From: Rhizophlyctis rosea
Lineage: Eukaryota > Chytridiomycota > Chytridiomycetes > Rhizophlyctidales > Rhizophlyctidaceae
Direction of reading: 5' to 3'
Length of the DNA stretch: 64,000 nucleotides
Assembly (NCBI GenBank): GCA_027596075.1
Contig: JADGJC010000123.1
Coordinates: 1-64,000, forward strand
Below the pieces are notes generated by a model, which saw only the letters and a program-made list of their open reading frames with translations, was not told the origin of the DNA and did not search any database. Below are positions 60,531-64,000 of this stretch, piece after piece (the first letter of the stretch is position 1; each line of letters opens with the position of its first letter). A program made the translations under genes and the position numbers.

Positions 60531-62522
60531 GTGGACTTCCCACCCGAAATCGTCCTGACCATCTCTCGACTCTCCCATCCGCTCGCAATCCGCTCCCTAC
60601 AACGCGCCTGCAAAGGATTCCACAAACTCATCAACAAAGATGATTTGGTTTGGGCGGAAGCAGGCTGGCGCACACACACCCGCGATCTCCGTCACTGCTG
60701 GCACTGGGCGACGCGGAACTGGCACGTCGAAGTCCTTCGCGCGTATGCGCGGGACGTCAGCGTAGGCGATCGGGAGTGGACGCTGTGCAGTGAGGCGGTT
60801 GTGAGGGGGGACTTGTCAGTCGTGCGTTTCTTGTTGAGTGTCGGCGTGAACATACATCGTCAGGAAGGGCGTGCACTTCGGAATGCGGCTTCGAATGGTC
60901 GTGCTGATGTCGTGAAGGAGTTGATCAAGGATGGTGCGAACGTTGACGTGAGGGATGGGGATCCTTTGCACGAGGCAGCATCTCATGGACATTTGGGCGT
61001 TATCAAAGTCTTGGTGGACGCCGGCGTCAACGTCCATGCTGCGAACGAGAAGGTTCTTCGAGCGGCTGCGCAATCTGGACACGTAGATAGTGTCAGGGAA
61101 TTGTTGCAAGCAGGCGCAGATGTTCACGCATTCAATGATGACGCTCTGTTCAAAGCCTGCGAAGCTGGCCATGCTGCGGTGGTGACGCAGTTGGTGAAGG
61201 GAGGCGCCGACGTTCACGTCTTTGAAGATGAGCCGCTCCGAAGAGCATCCAGCATTGGTCATCTCGAGGCAGTTCAAGCATTGTTGCGGGCAGGGGCGAA
61301 TGTTCATACGTACGACGAAGCGGCATTGAAGGTGGCAGCGGGACGAAGCCACATACGGGTGCTCAAGCTGTTGTTGGAAGAGGGGGCATGCATATCAAAT
61401 AACACGCTGCGTACCATGGCGGAGGAGGGTCGGACGGAAGTAGTGCAGGCATTCACGGAAGCTAAAGCAAACATGCGTGCTTCCGATATTCCTATGAACG
61501 AAAGCGTAGTGCACATCGCGGCCACGAGGGGTCATCTTGATGTTGTCCGGGTGCTTCTCGACGCTCATCTTTACAACGGCTTTATAGTGGGCGCGCTACT
61601 GCATACGGCGACGAAGGAAGGCAAGCTGGAACTTGTGAAAATGGTATCGGCATTGAGCGACGGAATGGCGCTTGATGATGCGCTGACCACGGCAGCTAAA
61701 GGGGGCTATCTCGAAATCGTCAAAGCACTGCTCGCAAAAGGTGTCAAAATTCGTCTCGAACCGCAGGAGGAAACGTGGAGTTACTCTTCTCAGAGGAGAG
61801 GCAATGCTTTGGCCGGTGCGGCCACGCATGGTCATCTCGAAGTCGTCAGAACATTGCTAGAAGCGGGAGCCGACGTCCATGCCAAGGACCACAAAGGCAA
61901 TGAGGCATTGACGCAAGCGTTGAGGGGTGGGCATGTTGAAGTCGTCAAAACGTTGCTGAATGCGGGAGCGACAGTATCGGCTGCGACGTCGGAATTGGTC
62001 AAAAGTGTGTCGAAGGCAACTGATATCTTGTCGGTTGCGGATTCATCTCGGCCGCCTTCGTCAATCCGACGGGTCGAAACTCGTGACTGGTCGACGTCAA
62101 CAGGCGGGAGCGGACGTGCATCAAGATGGGATCCCATGGATTGGTCTGATGAGATGTCGGTTCCGGAAAGAGGATCTGAGAGAGGAATGGAGGAGGAAAG
62201 GAGGTAAGGACTGGCTTTCATACGGTTGAAAACCATATGATTGACTTGCTCATTATCACATCCTCTCAGATCCGTTGACAGGGACCATCCCATGCAGATA
62301 CCAGTGCCTCAGTACAACCGGCATCCGCACCCTCATGCCCAAGCACGGAATGATTGGCAAGGAAATGGATGGTTGGGCCTAAGCTGGTCGACGGCCCCGC
62401 ATCACGCCGGGCCATATCAGGGCGGGTATTCGCCTAACAGGTCGTCGTGGGTCCCGAGTGGTGCTGGGCCCCAACGCCGCCGGTCTTATGATGGGCACGG
62501 GAGGGTTCCGCGATATTGGTGA
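60531..62522 (+). CDS. ankyrin-repeat protein with F-box-like head, start codon missing
   Basis: Two exons (60531-62203 and 62270-62522; phase 2 junction AG|A) give 641 codons. The frame opens at GTG 60531 (V/M-DFPPEIVLTISRLSHPLAIRSLQRACKGF), a position where close relatives would have ATG. No ATG lies upstream in frame back to the stop at 60369. Residues 1-45 look like a degenerate F-box. From about 80 to 490 there are at least eleven ankyrin repeats of 31-34 residues with the A-A-S-x-G-H-x-x-V-V-K-x-L-L-x-A-G-A pattern, including LRNAASNGRADVVKELI and LAGAATHGHLEVVRTLL. The tail is Ser/Arg-rich and low in structure, with a Trp/Gly/His-rich last exon. Such proteins are expanded in chytrids and may serve as ubiquitin-ligase adaptors. 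Confidence 0.8.
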
Positions 62523-62941
62523 TCAGCATGCAGACAGATAGATAGGCAGGTGGCGGGGCAATAGGTATAGCAGAATTGGCGCAAGGAAATATGTATTGAT
62601 ACATAGGTCTTTCAAGTCGTTGTAACATCAAAATCGATCACGACCATTGCAAATTGAACCTTGCCAAGACTTCCGGAGAAAGGTGTGGAAATCGATGGAC
62701 GACATCTCCAGCAGCAGGTTGAGCCAAGCATCCCCTAACCGTTCATACTGTTTGATTTAACTGAATTATGTGCACAAGATGCGAGTCCAAAAGGACATGT
62801 ACATCACAAAATCCATTAGGGTATACCGAGAACCGTATTTACAAAAGCCTGGACCCAACCAGGTACCATTAAAAAAAAACTTTACAACAACCCCTTTCCT
62901 CCACCACAAAGTGTACACCCACACCACACAAAAGAAGACAA
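62523..62941. other. convergent 3' flanks of the ankyrin and ADA2 genes
   Basis: 419 nt, A-rich toward the ADA2 end (62860-62940). No coding signal. Confidence 0.5.
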
Positions 62942-64000
62942 TCACTTCAACTCAATCCCCTTCAACTTAATCCATCCAACCTCCACAAAGAAATCATACA
63001 ACCTACTCGTCTTGTTGACATCCATCTTAATCAACTGCCTCGCCTGCCGTCTCCTCAAACTTCCTTTAGCAACATACTCCTTCAACAGCTGGTCCTTGAT
63101 CGCCAAATACGCCTTTGGCAGTATTCTCAGGTTATTGCATAGCTCGCGTTCGGAGGGTATGAGAAGCTCCACGCCTTCTTCGTTGGACACGTCGATTGGT
63201 GCGGGGCCTTTGCGGATTTGTTGTTGTTGTTGTTGGGGGGTGGGGATGGGTGTTCCGTAGGTGGGTGCGGTAGGGGTGCGGGTGAGGGAGGGGGTGGCGA
63301 AGGGCGTGTAGGTGGGCATGGGGGAGGCGGCGGCGGAGAGGCTGGCGGTGGGGAGGAGGGAAGGACCGCCGAGCCGGGAGGGTGTACTTGCGCGTGAGGA
63401 TGGACCACTTCCCTATTGATGGCAGAATATAATGAGTATCGGGGATAGTTGTGATCAATGCGAATGGTGTTTGTTTCTTACATCTCCATATGGGGTGAAT
63501 CTTGCCGATGAACGTGCACCGCCATGTCGACCAGAATACTGCAAAGCCTTAGTGAGCAAGTCCGTCACTTGTGACGTCACTTGTGACCCGATTCATTGCG
63601 GGATACTCACCCTAGCAGCCTTCTCCCTCTCATACTCAACAGTCTCAGCCTTGGAAGTGAGACCCATCCGGCGCCACTCTTGCAATTCACTTATTCGTTT
63701 TCGAAGAAGCATCTCCTCTGTGATTTCGAAGTTTAGCGATCCCATGACGGTCATGCCCGCCTGAGAGAAATGCCTCATACCCCACATATCGTTTGCAAGC
63801 ATACTAAAGTCCATGGCAGTTTGTAACCTTGCAAATACTCGAAGTTTCTGCAGAAGCTCTCGCTTCTCTTTCGGCCACTTGGTTTCCGCTGCTTTGTTCT
63901 ATAGTGATGATTAGTGAATGCCGACCAACTTGTGACAGTCAGGTTCAGGTCTACCTTCCGATAATCAGTGAGTTGACGATCAAAGACCAGCTCTTTCCGC
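62942..64000 (-). CDS. ADA2: transcriptional adaptor ADA2, C-terminal part
   Basis: Partial: the 5' part lies beyond the right edge. Visible exons on the minus strand: 63955-64000 (continuing), 63611-63898, 63482-63538, 62942-63412. The first visible segment has ELVFDRQLTDYRK, then KWPKEKRELLQKLRVFARLQTAMDF and LLRKRISELQEWRRMGLTSKAE, the ADA2 middle region. A Ser/Pro/Thr linker with a six-Gln run follows. The C-terminal SWIRM domain is clear: LLIPSERELCNNLRILPKAYLAIKDQLL and IKMDVNKTSRLYDFFVEVGWI, ending GIELK. ADA2 bridges Gcn5 to SAGA and stimulates its histone acetylation. The expected N-terminal ZZ and SANT domains must lie outside the window. Confidence 0.93.

Overview
The window is 64 kb of nuclear DNA from an intron-rich fungus, most likely a zoosporic (chytrid-type) lineage. 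Fungal signals are a PA200/Blm10 proteasome activator, the SAGA adaptor ADA2, an FMP42/SLC43-type transporter and an AIM18/AIM46-type chalcone-isomerase-like mitochondrial protein. Several other genes are kept in flagellated early-diverging fungi but lost or reshaped in most yeasts and moulds: VMP1, NUDCD1, HEATR6 and an eIF4G that ends in MA3 and W2 domains. Ankyrin-repeat proteins with an F-box-like head also fit a chytrid. The genus is inference. Introns are mostly 46-100 nt with GT...AG ends, and almost every gene was assembled by joining exons whose phases fit exactly.

Layout. 1-260: minisatellite. 521-6691: NUDCD1 (+), the 10-exon PP4 catalytic subunit (-), a Bet v1/START-like protein (+) and a chalcone-isomerase-like mitochondrial protein (-). 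6967-12091: an F-box protein (+), VMP1 (+) and LC8 dynein light chain (-). 12092-12675 holds a 10-N assembly gap next to an abnormally GC-rich stretch. 12676-24232: HEATR6 (+) and eIF4G (+, 1,902 codons). 25268-30175: one tentative hypothetical gene, a secreted beta-propeller protein (-) and a probable decayed transcription-factor gene (-). 30176-40689: PSME4/BLM10 (+) and a 2OG-Fe(II) oxygenase (+) with a frame break in a run of eight A. 43074-46527: a 1,039-aa protein with five copies of a domain I do not recognise, the best candidate for something undescribed. 46829-53417: a lysine-methyltransferase-like protein (-), dienelactone hydrolase (+), a secreted Ser/Thr-rich protein (+) and a small SERBP1/Stm1-like protein (+). 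54727-64000: a VWA-domain protein (-), an MFS transporter (+), an ankyrin protein with no ATG (+) and the 3' part of ADA2 (-), cut by the window edge.

Genes alternate strands with short shared promoters and short convergent 3' flanks, as in a compact genome. There are no operons and no clear metabolic cluster. Most genes are housekeeping: translation initiation, proteasome regulation, autophagy, dynein, phosphatase signalling and SAGA. I saw no tRNA, rRNA, transposon or CRISPR array. Exon structure is fully worked out for most genes; for HEATR6 and PSME4 only the span and parts of the coding path are secure.
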